NCBI RefSeq assembly: GCF_032854445.1
Contig: NC_088303.1
Span: forward strand, 4,783,501-4,847,500
Source: Liolophura sinensis
Taxonomy: Eukaryota > Mollusca > Polyplacophora > Chitonida > Chitonidae
Length of the DNA stretch: 64,000 nucleotides
Direction of reading: 5' to 3'
Below are positions 12,050-23,430 of the stretch, in pieces; position 1 is the first letter of the stretch; each line of letters opens with the position of its first letter. The notes beneath the pieces were generated by a model. The model was not told where the DNA came from and made no database searches. It saw only the letters and a program-made list of their open reading frames with translations. The position numbers and the translations under genes were made by a program.

Positions 12050-12481
12050 TTCATACCAAACACTCACCTGTAAACTAGACATGAGCTTATTCATACCAAA
12101 CATGCCCCTGTAGACTAGAACTGAGCTTATTCATACCAAACATGCCCCTGTAGACTAGAACTGAGCTTATTCATACCAAACATGCCCCTGTAGACTAGAA
12201 CTGAGCTTATTCATACCAAACACGCACCTGTAAACTAGAAATGAGCTTATTCATACCAAACACGCACCTGTAAACTAGAAATGAGCTTATTCATACTAAA
12301 CACGCACCTGTAAACTAGAACTGAGCTTATTCATACCAAACATGCCCCTGTAGACTAGAACTGAGCTTATTCATACCAAACACGCACCTATAAACTAGAA
12401 CTGAACTTATTCATACCAAACACGCACCTATAAACTAGAACTGAACTTATTCATACCAAACATGCACCTGTAAACTAGAAA
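12050..12481. repeat. 40-bp minisatellite, about 11 copies
   Basis: The unit is about CTGAGCTTATTCATACCAAA then CATGCCCCTGTAGACTAGAA. Two subtypes alternate: CATGCCCCTGTAGAC and CACGCACCTGTAAAC. It lies 1 kb upstream of gene 3. Confidence 0.93.
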
Positions 12482-12639
12482 TCAGGTAAGGAACCTTAAG
12501 TGTCCAACGTTCGTATACCATCGCAAAATATGAAGAGGGGTTCCAAGTCGAGGGGCGCCTAACCCACATCGACAACAACTTAAAATAGCAGTTTCTAAAG
12601 AAATGTATCAAAAATAATATATATGAGTATTAAATAGAG

Positions 12640-12830
12640 CTGGTATAACATGCAAAAGGGAAGCAGTCACCATTTTTTTAACAATGCGGGAAAGACAGTG
12701 ATTATGGAGGCATGATATACAGTTCAAAGTCCAGAGTCTTAGTCCGTGAATAGTATAGCGGTAGAATACAAATACAGGCCGTCGCCTTTTCATTGCAGCT
12801 GTTCACAAATAGCTTATTAATGTAATAAAC
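12640..12830 (+). repeat. Dispersed repeat family C copy
   Basis: It shares ordered landmarks with 18660-18840 and, more weakly, 7440-7570: TTAGTCCGTGAATAG, AATACAAATACAGG, then TCGC..TTTTCATTGCAGCTG and TTCACAAAT. The family is unidentified. One copy sits inside the large terminal-inverted-repeat element at 16037-19837. Confidence 0.45.
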
Positions 12831-13285
12831 ATAAATGCTGATACGGTCCGTGTTTAGCAGCATAGCTAGACACAACTATGACACACATCTCTGATGAATG
12901 CTCTATGCATGTTTGCCAACAAGGGCCCTATATTCACGGTAATTCTGTTAGAAAAGGAAGGCATTTAATGGATTATCTTTCAAACATTCGGGTTTTTTTT
13001 TAATGAACAGTTTGAGTTATGGACTGACATCAGCACCGCTTAGACACGATCTAACCAATGTGTACAAGTATATACCCCTTGGCATATTTACTATCCAAAT
13101 ACGGATAATTTACAATTTCAGAATTGAAACTGAAAAATATCCTTCTCCGGTCTCCTCTAACCATAAAGCTGACCACCCTTTTCGTATAACTGAAATATTC
13201 CTGAATACGTCGAAAAACTCCGGTCAAATAAATAAATGTATGCTAACCGCTTGGCTTAAGATATAGTTTACGAAGTCTTTATATT

Positions 13286-13793
13286 ACTGATTTCAACATT
13301 GCTGTACACCATATGATTTCAAGATCGCTGTACGCCCATATGATTTCAACATTGCTGTACGCCCATATGATTTCAACATTGCTGTACGCCCATATGATTT
13401 CCACATTGCTGTACGCCCATATGATTTCAACATTGCTGTACGCCCATATGATTTCAACATTGCTGTACGCCCATATCATTTCAACATTGCTGTACGAACA
13501 TATGATTTCAACATTGCTGAACGAACATATGATTTCAACATTGCTGTACGCCCATATGATTTCAACATCGCTGTGCGCCCATATGATTTCAACATTGCTG
13601 TACGCCCATATGATTTCAACATTGCTGTACGAACATATGATTTCAACATTGCTGTACGCCCATATGATTTCAACATCGCTGTACGCCCATATAATTTCAA
13701 CATTGCTGTACGCCCATATGATTTCAACATCGCTGTACGCCCATATGATTTCAATATTGCTGTACGCCCATATGATTTCCATATTGATTCATT
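13286..13793. repeat. 27-bp minisatellite, about 19 copies
   Basis: The unit is GCTGTACGCCCATATGATTT plus CAACATT, with rarer variants (GAACATATG, CAACATCG, ATATAATTT). Because 27 is a multiple of 3 it leaves open frames on both strands (up to 172 and 167 aa) that read as 9-residue repeats. There is no sign that they are genes. Confidence 0.95.
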
Positions 13794-13882
13794 GTGACAA
13801 ATTGCCTGAAAAGACTACACGCATCCGTTGAGAATGTAGTGAGAGAAAACCCATTCCTTGCAGAGGCGCCCTGACAACAAGT

Positions 13883-15055
13883 TTGAGTAGGGATGATATT
13901 CACGTGACAGTCCCTCACTCCCATGATGATCGGCCATTTGCCATAGAAATAGATAAGGTCCGTCGTGAGATCAGAGACCGGTCCCTGACAACAAGGGGAA
14001 CGACCTTACATATCCTGTCCACTGCCACTGAGGAGCTTCGTGAACAAACAAGGTGCATTTTCCAAAGGATCCATACAGTCTTACAGGTAAATGAAAATTA
14101 TGCTTGCCCTAATAATTAAGAATTTGTAAAACTGTGTATTGAATTAAGTACTTACTGCTTTAGGTCGGATGTGTCAACAACTTTGATTTTGGTGTTGATC
14201 ATTCTATGCAAGTTGAAATTTGCAGAGAATCCTTTCAAATCGCTGCTTAAAAATACCTGTCCCTTTTTCTTAACATTCTGAGAGCAGCTCTGTGTGCAAC
14301 TATTATAATGCATGTTTTTTCGTATTTCAGGACCTAATTATTCCCGAAAAATAGTCTAACACAGGAGGCGAGGAACCTAAGCCATTATTGATTAATGATA
14401 GAGGTTCACAGTCGGCACCAAACACCAAACCCTACCACAGTCATGACTGCCTGAAATGGCAGCAATGCAAGCTGTCCATGCTGTTCTTGGCAACCATGTT
14501 ACAACCCAAGGTTGTTTTTACCTGACACAGTCAGCATGGAAAATAATTCAAGACCTTGTCCTGATCCAGATGTATCGGAGAGAGGCAGACATTAAACACT
14601 TCTGCAGGATGCTGGACGGGCTGGCCTTTCTCCCGTAAGATGAAATCACAGAAGGCATAAGACATCTAAAAGCCCCCAGCTGGATTAGGTGACACTACTT
14701 GCGTGAATGGGACATATCACAGGATATAGCCTCCTGCAGTAGCTGATGGAACTGTGCTTCCTGTCCATTTCAGACGTCGACCATCAGTATTCGGCGCACG
14801 TACATGAACTCACCATGACCGGTGATAACAGGACAAACTACTTTTGCAAAAGGTGGAACCTGCAATTCTCGCAGTTGGTTGGTCCTTCTGTGTGGAAGCT
14901 GATAAATTCGCTTAGGAAGGACGGCGCTCCTGTCTCCACTGCACAGCACGAAGAAGCCCGAGGACAGTTACATGCAAAGAGAGTGAAACACTCAACGACG
15001 CGTCTTGGACGGAAGACTGTCCCAGAAACATTGAGGGCAATTGAACATTGAATTC
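13883..15055 (+). pseudogene. Degenerate MULE-type transposase / FLYWCH-associated protein
   Basis: Three separated fragments match, in order, the typical layout of MULE-transposase proteins that follow FLYWCH zinc fingers in animals. Fragment 1 (13883-14080): a histidine pair in HSHDD, then IDKVRREIRDRSLTTRG and a segment ending ATEELREQ, typical of the region after FLYWCH. Fragment 2 (14456-14670): GNHVTTQGCFYLTQSAWKII, DLVLIQMY and CRMLDGLAFLP, the conserved end of the MULE transposase domain (GC-F-H-x-Q-x-W-x-K-I-Q). Fragment 3 (about 14775-15055): DNRTNYFCKRWNLQFS, then VWKLINSLRK, the usual C-terminal 'RTNNxxEGWHxxF..HPxxWxxIxxL' region, with a stop at about 15052. The first catalytic Asp region is absent between 14100 and 14430, and stops and frame changes separate fragments 2 and 3. 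Not functional as it stands. Confidence 0.72.
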
Positions 15056-15204
15056 GCAGTTGAGGCTTTGTCATGTAGATATAAATATACATTATATATA
15101 AATAATCTAAATATCAAGAGTGCTGAACCTGTCTGATATAATGATATGCGACATGATGAAATATATTCTTGTCATATGTGTCAAGGGGGGGGGGGGGTTG
15201 TGCA

Positions 15205-15412
15205 CCAGCGCAGCATTAGGACTCACAGCGATGTCCAGTTCATGCTGGCTTTCTCTCCGGTCGTACGTGGGAAGTTCTTACAGCAACCTGCGGATGGTCG
15301 TAGGTTTCCCACGGGCTCTATCCGTTTTCCTCCCACCATAATGCTGGCCGCCGTCGTATAAGTGAAACATTCTTGAGTGGGGCTTAAAACAACAATCAGA
15401 TAAATAATATAA
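15205..15412 (+). repeat. tRNA-derived SINE copy, 5'-truncated
   Basis: Carries GGCTTTCTCTCCGGTCGTAC, GTGGGAAGTTC, CAGCAACCTGCGGATGGTCG, TCCCACCATAATGCTGGCCG, CCGTCGTATAAGTGAAACA and an AATCAGATAAATAA tail. A G-run (15186-15197) precedes it. Confidence 0.8.
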
Positions 15413-15524
15413 ATACAGTTAGCTAGGATATAAATTTAGAAGAAAAAAAACCAACTCAAACTGGAAGATTGAAATGTAAAATGACAGAACACCATCATGC
15501 AAGGGTCTGTCAAAGAACACGTTC

Positions 15525-15690
15525 GGTAATTAAGGTCATAGTTCTGAAGAGGATCTAAACCACGAACCTTTGGCAAATTACTGATAAAGTTTCTTATGTG
15601 TGACAAACAAATATCCACACCATATTCATAGAAGACAAGTGGTCTTAACCACGGCCCCGTGTGCACTGTTAGCAGGGGAATCAATAAACT
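15525..15690 (+). repeat. Dispersed repeat family B fragment
   Basis: Landmarks CAAATTACTGATAAAGTTTC, CACACCATATT and AAGACAAGTGGTCTTAACCA align with 1925-2010. A separate fragment of the same family's leading part lies at 15815-15865. Confidence 0.4.
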
Positions 15691-16030
15691 TTCTGTCCAA
15701 AGCTATTACTGACCCAGTGTCCAGCAATTGAAAGATAAGAGTCTTAAACAATCTGCCACGATATACATGCAAAACAATAGAAATTTTCCATTTTAGAGAA
15801 TAGATTACATGAATGATTTTGGCTTAACGCCACAGTGGCAATGTTTCAGCGGCAAAAACATGTTTCAACCATACATGATTGTCGAGGCAATGACAACGAG
15901 GTAAGGAAAAGATGCAAAAGTAAATAACATGTTTAAAACAAGTAAAAAAAAACTAAACGGTGGATAAGAGTATTGATTGAAGCATATGTGATAAAAGAGT
16001 AGATATACATATAGTTTTACTTCATATTTA

Positions 16031-16036
16031 CTCATT
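16031..16036. repeat. Target site duplication, left copy (CTCATT)
   Basis: CTCATT directly precedes the left terminal inverted repeat (starting AGTAGTATAG at 16037) and recurs directly after the right one at 19838-19843. Flanking bases on both sides then differ, so the duplication appears to be exactly 6 bp. Confidence 0.65.
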
Positions 16037-16497
16037 AGTAGTATAGAGGGGGCCGAACGTGCGGTATTGGGGAGGTGGAGTTGGGAGGTGGAGTTGGGTT
16101 GTGTCGTTAAGTCCGCGTTCCCATGAGCAAGGCGCATGCTGGTGACGTGCCAGGCACGCCAACGAACCAATGAGCGCAGCTCCTTCAGCTCTTTCGCGCC
16201 AAAACTGACCAATGAGGCATGTGACGTCACGCGTGACTTCACGCGCGAGAGCATCTCCTTCAGCTCCATTTCGCGCCCAAACGGACCCATGGGTGAGTTC
16301 CATTTCACGCCAAAACTGACCCATGTGGCGCGTGACGTCACGCGCGAGAACATCTCCTTTAGCTCCATTTCGCGCCAAAACTGACCAATGGGTGAGCTCC
16401 ATTTCGCGCCAAAACTGACCAATGGGTGAACTCCAGTCGCGCAAAAACTGACCACTGGTGAATTTTTTGACGTCCGCGTTGACGGGATAAAAAGAAG

Positions 16498-18480
16498 GTG
16501 TGTGAAGAGAGTGAAGTTTGTATCCAGGAACCCTTCCTCAAAACAGGAAATAACGCAAACAACATTTTCAATATCCCCGGCTATAAAGCATACCGATGTG
16601 ACAGATTACAAGACAGACAGGGTGGAAATTTTATCCTGGTCAAGGAAAACATTGTACACCTATATATGGGCTCAAATAACATAAATGACTTACTTGAATT
16701 GCAAGCTATTCAAATATACCACGACAATAAATCAATTTACACTGTAAACATATACTCTCGCGGAAGTATCAGGAAAATATCCAAAACAGAGCTGGACAAT
16801 CTTATTTCCATGTTCAGCTCTAGTGCTATTATCTACGGCGATTTCCATAGACATAACCATTTATGGCATGCAAAGTGTAAACATAGTGACGATCGTGGTA
16901 ACACGGTACAAGCATGGTTTGAGGAAGACAACCTAGTCTACTTAAACAACGGTGAAGGAACAAGAATAGACTTCGGCACAGGCAACACTTCAGCAATAGA
17001 TATCACTATTACCACACCCGATCTCGCACCTAAATCAAGCTGGAATGTTATACCAGATACACTCGGGAGTGACCATTTCGCTATCATGACAGAACTTGGC
17101 ACGTCACCTAAATCTGAAGTAAATCTCAACAGCCCCAAATTTCTGTTCCACAAAGCAAACTGGGAAAATTTTATGAAAGATTGTCAAAATATATTCATTG
17201 ATGATGACTGCCTCTCCGATATTGTACTAAAATGTTACTGATGATATACTCAGGATTGCGGAACAACACATCCTATTTCCTCCCAGCAAAAAAGTGAATG
17301 CGTTGCAAATATAAGAAACAAAAAAAGAGCACTGCGTACATTAAAAGAACCAGATTACATACAGACCACTAAAAAAAACACACCTAAAAACTGAAGCTTA
17401 AAAATCAGTCTCTCTTGCCAAAGCCAAACACTGGGAGAACTACTGTGAAACACATGATACAAAAACAAATCCAAAGCAGGTATGGAACAAATATAAACAT
17501 ATACAAGACAAAACCATCAATCAAATCTCAACTTTGGATCGCAAACACAAAATCAACGGGGAAAAGCAGAAGGCCTCGCAAAAACCTTCGCAGAAAATAG
17601 CAGCAATCGAAACCTCAACCCATCTTTCAAACTAATCAAGGAAAACACATTTCTACAACTACAGCCCGACGATCACGTTGAACATTATCTTAATAAAGAT
17701 TTCTCCCTACAGGAATATCACAAAACCATTCACTGTAAAAGAGAAACCTCACCAGGTGAAGACAAATTAGGCTACAAAATCCTAAAACACTTACCGCTAA
17801 AAACACAAAATACACAATATAATACTGAATCCCATAAATACAAGTTGAAGGTAAAAACAGCTGCCACAAAGCTGGAAAGCGTCCATTGTTATTCCCATCC
17901 AAAAAGCTGGAAAAAAAACATCAGATAGTTCCTCCTACCGCCCAATATCACTCACCTCATGCCTATGTAAAACTAATGGAAACTATGGCCAAAAACAGAC
18001 TAGAATTTCATCTTACCAAAAATAAAATACTAAATGAAACACAAAGAAGGACGTAGTACAGACGATCTTCTAACAAAATTACAACATCAAATCCGAAAGG
18101 GGATAAGTAGGCGCGAATACACTCTGGCTGTTTTCTAGATATTAAAAAAAGCCATCGACCCCGTTTGGCAGGATGGAGTTATACTCCAGTTCGATAAACT
18201 CGGGATAAAAGGAAGAATCCAACATTGGAAAAATGATTTCCTAAGAATCGGAACTCTAAAGTTAGATTTGGACAAACTTCATCTAAAAGACACACCAACA
18301 AAATGGTACACCTCACGGGAGCGTACTAAGCCCGACGTTATTTAACATTCTGATAAACGGTTTAGCAAATGCAATAGTTAGTAATCATCTAAAAATAGAG
18401 CAGTCACTATTTGCTGACGATGCGGCAATATGGAAAACAGGCAAATCCATAAAAAATATAAATATGCTATTTCATACAAA
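16498..18480 (+). pseudogene. Decayed non-LTR retrotransposon (endonuclease + reverse transcriptase)
   Basis: The ORF at 16498-17241 encodes an AP-type endonuclease beginning within the family's first motif (CIQEPFL). It continues with IPGYKAYRCDR, GGNFILVKENI, the GDFHRHNHLW motif (GDFNxHxxxW in the family), RIDFGTGNTSAIDI and GSDHFAI (the SDH motif). Beyond 17241 frames are broken but reverse transcriptase blocks can be followed: ETSPGEDKLGYKIL (about 17740-17785), SSYRPISLTSCLCK (about 17930), FLDIKKAIDPVW (about 18133-18170) and LFADDAAIW with the catalytic ADD (about 18403-18432). This is the order of a Jockey/CR1/I-like LINE ORF2. The 5' end, the C-terminal part and any tail are missing, and stops and frameshifts are numerous. 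It lies immediately inside the left terminal inverted repeat. Inactive. Confidence 0.82.
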
Positions 18481-18659
18481 TGTACAAATTTCAAAACGGG
18501 ATAACCCAGTATATATCAATATAAGCGTCATGTCCGACATTCATATACCATTCGTAGTCCGTAAAGGGCTTTCCAAGTCGATAATTTCAAAGAAAATGTT
18601 CAACACTAGCTCCCAAAGACAAAGGTATATAAGAAATTGTGCACATAAGAAATAAAGCC

Positions 18660-18840
18660 GGTAACACACAAGAGAGAAGCGGTCATGGGTTTTCAATCAT
18701 GCTGTGCAGACAGATGATATTCCAGGCATGAATTCCGTATCAAAGTTCAAATTCGTAGTCCATGAATGAGTTCCAGGTCAAATAGCAATTAAACACGGTA
18801 TCTCAGTCGCGCTTTGATTGCAACTGTTCATAAATGCATC
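18660..18840 (+). repeat. Dispersed repeat family C copy inside the TIR element
   Basis: Shares CGTAGTCCATGAATGAG, CAAATAGCAATTAAACACGG, TCGCGCTTTGATTGCAACTG and TTCATAAATGC with 12640-12830 at reduced identity. It lies downstream of the LINE remnant. Confidence 0.45.
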
Positions 18841-19837
18841 AGGCAGATGTAATGAGCATGGCTGCCTTCACGACCCCTAGCCCCAGGTTAAGCGGTATTA
18901 GATACAGTTCGAATATGACGAGCGTTACAGACCTTAACCGAACAGATTGTGATTCAACAGTAACAGACGAATACGTCCTTCCCGTTAATATGAAGGATCT
19001 CATACTACAACAAGCGCCATCTATGATGTTACACATGACCTGCTGGTCTGTATATAGGCTGTCTACAAGACAGACGGTTACACTCGGCATCCAGCGCCAT
19101 CTGTGTTGTTAAATACCATGCACGCGATACATATGTACATAAGGATAACAGCGCCGTCTATGTGATTGATCACAATGCAGATCGCCAGAAATTCTGAACG
19201 CTCTGTCCATACCTGCCAACGAGAGTGTTATACTCATTGTACAATTTGAGAAACTTAGAATTGGGGTGTCGTCCCTGTGTCTCTGTATAGTGAGTGAAAC
19301 CTATCCCAAACAGCGGACATACATTATCCAGTGTACATGCATTTGTCAACAAAATTCAGGCGCCAAGACTGACCGCATGATCACCATGGGTCAGTTTGGA
19401 CACCAAGGAGCTGAAGGAGCTCCTCAACCCAACATACCAAGACTGCGTGGTTGCTCCTTGGTCCATCACGCATTATCAGGCGCCAAGACCGCGAGGTCAC
19501 CCATGGGTCCGTTTGAGCGCGAAGGAGCTAAAGGAGCTACGCTCATTGGTCCCTTGAGCACGGACTCAACAACACACCTCAGGCGCCAAGACAACGTGGT
19601 CACCCATGGGTCCGTTTGGGCACAAAATGGAGCTAAAGGCGATACTCTCGTGCATGATGTCACGCGCCTTATTGGTCAGTTTTGCTGCGAAAGAGCTGAA
19701 GGAGCTGCACCCAGCGTCCGTTGGCGCGCCTTGCGTGATGTCTCACTCATGGGAGCGCGAACTCACGACAACTCCCCAACTCCACCTCCCAACTCCACCT
19801 CCCCAATACCACACATTCGGCCCCTCCTATTACTACT

Positions 19838-19843
19838 CTCATT
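19838..19843. repeat. Target site duplication, right copy (CTCATT)
   Basis: Direct copy of 16031-16036, adjoining the right terminal inverted repeat end ...TACTACT. Confidence 0.65.
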
Positions 19844-19899
19844 CATGTTCATTGAAAACTATTGTACCATTCAGTGCTATATATGCAGGGGAGAAAAAC

Positions 19900-19996
19900 T
19901 CGGGGGGGGGGGGGATTGAATTGCTCAGGGTGATGTCCGGGTGGGGGGGGGGGATTTGATAGGGGGGTGTAGGGGGGATTGTCCAAGGGGGAATAT
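19900..19996 (+). repeat. G-run cluster, G-quadruplex-prone
   Basis: Several G-runs of 5 to 12 bases lie within about 100 bp, separated by short spacers. They could fold as G-quadruplexes on the plus strand. Poly-Pro ORFs on the other strand are translations of these runs. Confidence 0.75.
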
Positions 19997-21590
19997 TTCC
20001 TACATTTAGATGCAATGACACTTACATGCATCTGCCGAGTTTGGGGTACGCTCTGGCTCCGCTCCGTTCACACACACATTGGCTGCCATTACATGGCCAG
20101 AATGAAAATTTATTCAGAGCAATGTGAAATGATATAAACAAAGTGTAAATTTTCTCTGACTTTAACACCTTGCAAAAAAAAAACAATGTTGCATTGCACC
20201 TAGGTCCAAGTTAAAAGACATGATGCCAAAATTTGACTGAAAAACAAACAAATTGGTCCACATTTAGAGTTGCTTCTCACAGATACTTATTTATTTGATC
20301 AGTGTTTTTTATGCTGTACTCCACGATATTTCATTGATACTAAGGAGACAAGCATTATGGTAGGAGGAACCACAGCTATTTAAATGCACTTACTTGAATG
20401 AATAATTATGGATTTACGCCACATAAGCAGGTTTTCAATCAGATCGTGGAGGAACATCTTACACCCAGTTGAGATTAAGACAGATTAAGAAATCTGATCC
20501 CAGCATCTAGGACGCCATAAATAATTTTAAAAAAAAACACTTTGCAGGAATCACTGGAGTCTACGTCGTGTGATTTGAGAGACAATACATTTTATTTCGA
20601 ATATGTTAACATAGAAGGTGGTTTGTGTGGAAATTTCAAGTTTCCATTTATTAAAACATGGTTAAAAGAGAAAAAGAAAGATTTCTTGAGATCTATTCAT
20701 GTCCAGTCCAGTTAATCGCCTTATCATGAATAACATATGTGGATTGAGATACTGTTACAAATCTGAATGAAAATGAAACAATTTAAAACACATACATGTA
20801 ACAATGATGAACTAAATACAAATCTGGACCTTTTCTACACAGCCAGTTACCATGGCAACACACATTAAAGACATGTATTGGCATGGTAACTAAAACCATT
20901 TTTGACTCTAACAGCATTGTAGCACATGGCCCATGTGAACATATTAGTGTAAAAACGAAAAAATGTCTGAAGACTGAGATAAACTATACGGTAAATTTGT
21001 TTAATATATTTACTATGTAATTAATCTTCAAAAATCCATATAGCAGTCACCCAGGTTGTTATAATCAATACACCCCCACCTTATATTGTGATAATTTCTA
21101 AATAATCCATGTATGTGTATTGTTTCTCTATGGCCATTATTTTTTTTATTTTTTTTCATCTTCAATTAATACATGCAGCTTTCAGCTGTCTTAGCTCAAT
21201 TTTCCCTTGGAGATTTGTCCAGAACAAATCCTTTTGTCTTAACCTGTACTAGATAAATGTAACTACATTGGGTATGGAGCCCATGGGTAGTGGAGCCCGT
21301 TCCAAAGATCTCACGATCTCACGAGGAAGGTAAGTCTCAATTAGGCTTGAAATTAGCAGTTTGTCTAGCCCTAAAATTAAATGGATTGAAATTTAAGCAA
21401 TAAATCTGATACAGATATATAGAAAAAGACTTAAGAGAAACAATGGAAATGTAACATATTATTAAGGAAAATTGTAACTACATATATCAAAGTGATCCAA
21501 GTTTAGAATTGGTAGGCTATTATAGAATTTTTCAACTACATAATAATTAACTATTCTTTGAATTCATATTCTGTTTGCCATGTATGCATA
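19997..21590. other. Gene-free stretch with repeat fragments
   Basis: No exon recognised. Two partial repeats occur: a minus-strand SINE tail fragment (20285-20375, with ATTTGATCAGTG, GATATTTCATTGATAC and AGCATTATGGTAGGAGGAA) and a family B fragment (20405-20465). The rest is AT-rich and unassigned. Confidence 0.5.
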
Positions 21591-21592
21591 CA

Positions 21593-21790
21593 TCATAGTA
21601 CTGGCATACATGTACATCACTGTACTGGAATACATCACAGTATTGGCACACATGTACATCACTGTACTGGAATACATCACAGTACTGGCACACATGTACA
21701 TCACTGTACTGGAATACATCACAGTACTGGCACACATGTACATCACTGTACTGGAATACATCACAGTACTGGCATACATCACAGTACTGA
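21593..21790. repeat. 42-bp minisatellite, about 4.7 copies
   Basis: The unit is TGGCACACATGTACATCACT + GTACTGGAATACATCACAGTAC, itself two related halves (24 + 18 bp). A short piece of this unit recurs inside the array at 25.06-27.55 kb. Confidence 0.92.
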
Positions 21791-21799
21791 CTCTAGTCT

Positions 21800-23230
21800 C
21801 GTGCAAACATGTCTTGTGTCACAATGCCCTTTGAAGTGTAGATCAAAACCAACTGCTGTACAACTATACATCTAGTTGTTCACATAATACATATACCAAA
21901 CAACTTATGGGCTTCACAGCAAAACCACTGAGGATACACTCAAAGGTCTTGACACCAGGAGATAACTACCGAGCCTCAAAAAGACAAAGAACAGAAGGCT
22001 GGTTTTGGTGCATTTACAGACTTAGTACAGAGAGAATACATTGTTACAAAATGTTTTTTCAGTGGGCATATGACTTCAAAAGAATGTTTTAAATTCATAA
22101 ATGTTACTGTTGAGGATAAATAATGTTCTGCTATCAGAAGAAACTAACCATGGGGTTCAGGCTAGTATCATGGAGCTGACATACATGTAATTAGCCATGT
22201 CAAATCCAGTCTGGGAATCAGGCAATAATCTACCCTGAAGTTGAATGAATGAATGATAATGGCTTTACGCCACATCGGCAATATTTCAGTCATATTGTGG
22301 CGACCCCTGAACCAAATAGTTAAATCTATGGTGGATATAGTAGAGACTTTACCTCACATCTCTCACTATAAAATCTCAATCGGGGAGACTGCTTTTTACT
22401 GAAAACTTTCCCACAAACGCACTATTAAGGAATATTTCAAAGATTATCTTCCTCATAAAATGACCTATTTGTATATATGTAAATGTTGGTAATACACATA
22501 TTATACATTCACATTTTACTTACAAGAGTAAATAAATTCAACATCAACAACAATATAAATAAGTATCTAATAAAAGATGGACATTTCATATGCTTTTCTA
22601 TTTCATTTATTTATGTGTGCGATAAAAATGGGTGAAAAATCGTTGCCTTTTGTAAAACCAAGGGAAGTTGAATAAAACCCTCTCACTGAGTTACTACATG
22701 TAGCTCACATCATAATTATAATAATCATCATAAAAAATCTCATGCATATATATCTGTTATATCACAGAGCTATATATAAATTTCTTCTGCGTATTTGTAA
22801 TGGAACAATTTCTTTCAAGTTAAAACATTAGAAAAAAGGATTATATTTATATGATGTTGATATATATATGTATATAAGTGGACATACTGAGATCCTAAAC
22901 ACTAACTTCGCCATAGTTTACATTTATGGTTCACCACCAGATGAGGAAGAAAACGCTATTAAACACCTCTAGGTCCTGGGTACAAGTGTAAAAAAACTCT
23001 ATTCACATATCAGGTCTTCGTTAACAGTGCGCATGATATAGGTAGGAGTTGAACAAGAATGTTTCCATGATTTTCAGACAAGTTGCAAGCAAATTTAGAC
23101 ACCGATACACAGCATGGGCTGATTCAAAAGGACTACACGAAAATGTAATGCTTGGCAAATGTGCTTGTGTCACTGTTCTTCAATATCCTAAATGCCACCA
23201 AAAAAATCTACCATAAACCAGGTTATTAAA
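21800..23230. other. Gene-free stretch
   Basis: No exon recognised. There is a family B fragment at 22258-22310 (GGCTTTACGCCACATCGGCA and AATATTTCAG); otherwise AT-rich sequence. Confidence 0.5.
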
Positions 23231-23234
23231 ACCT

Positions 23235-23430
23235 CATACCCAGAGTCACATGCCCAGAGTCACATGTCCAGGGTCACATACACAGTCATATGCCCAGAGT
23301 CACACACCTTGAGTCACATGTCCAGAGTCACATACACAGTCATATGCCCAGAGTCACACGCCCTGAGTCACATGCCCAGAGTCACACACCCAGATGGACC
23401 ACACTCAGTCACATGCCCAGAGGGACACAT
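23235..23430. repeat. Short-period repeat based on CCAGAGTCACATG
   Basis: About 12 imperfect copies of a roughly 13-20 bp unit (variants CCCAGAGTCACA, CACAGTCATATG, CCTGAGTCACATG). Confidence 0.8.

Larger units (their letters stand above)
16037..19837. mobile_element. 3.8-kb element with long terminal inverted repeats around a LINE remnant
   Basis: The ends are inverted copies. The left starts AGTAGTATAGAGGGGGCCGA. The right, reverse-complemented, starts AGTAGTAATAGGAGGGGCCG. Both continue with GGTATTGGGGAGGTGGAGTT, a repeat of GGGAGGTGGAGTT, and then CATGAG. The inverted similarity extends about 400 bp inward (16037-16450 and about 19362-19837). It is built from subrepeats containing GCGCCAAAACTGACC, CCATGGGT, AGCTCCATTTCGCGCC and TGACGTCACGCGCG. 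A 6-bp direct repeat (CTCATT) flanks the whole. Inside are a LINE endonuclease/RT remnant (16498-about 18480), a copy of repeat family C (18660-18840) and unassigned sequence. No DNA-transposon transposase was recognised, so the unit looks non-autonomous or foldback-like. Six-base duplications are known for a few DNA transposon groups (for example IS3EU, Dada), but I cannot assign a superfamily. Confidence 0.7.

Noticed and set aside
13279-13831. Overlapping repeat ORFs of 167 and 172 aa
   Set aside because: Translations of a 27-bp minisatellite open on both strands.
16028-16455. ORFs of 138-196 aa on the minus strand
   Set aside because: They translate the subrepeats of the left terminal inverted repeat of the 3.8-kb element.
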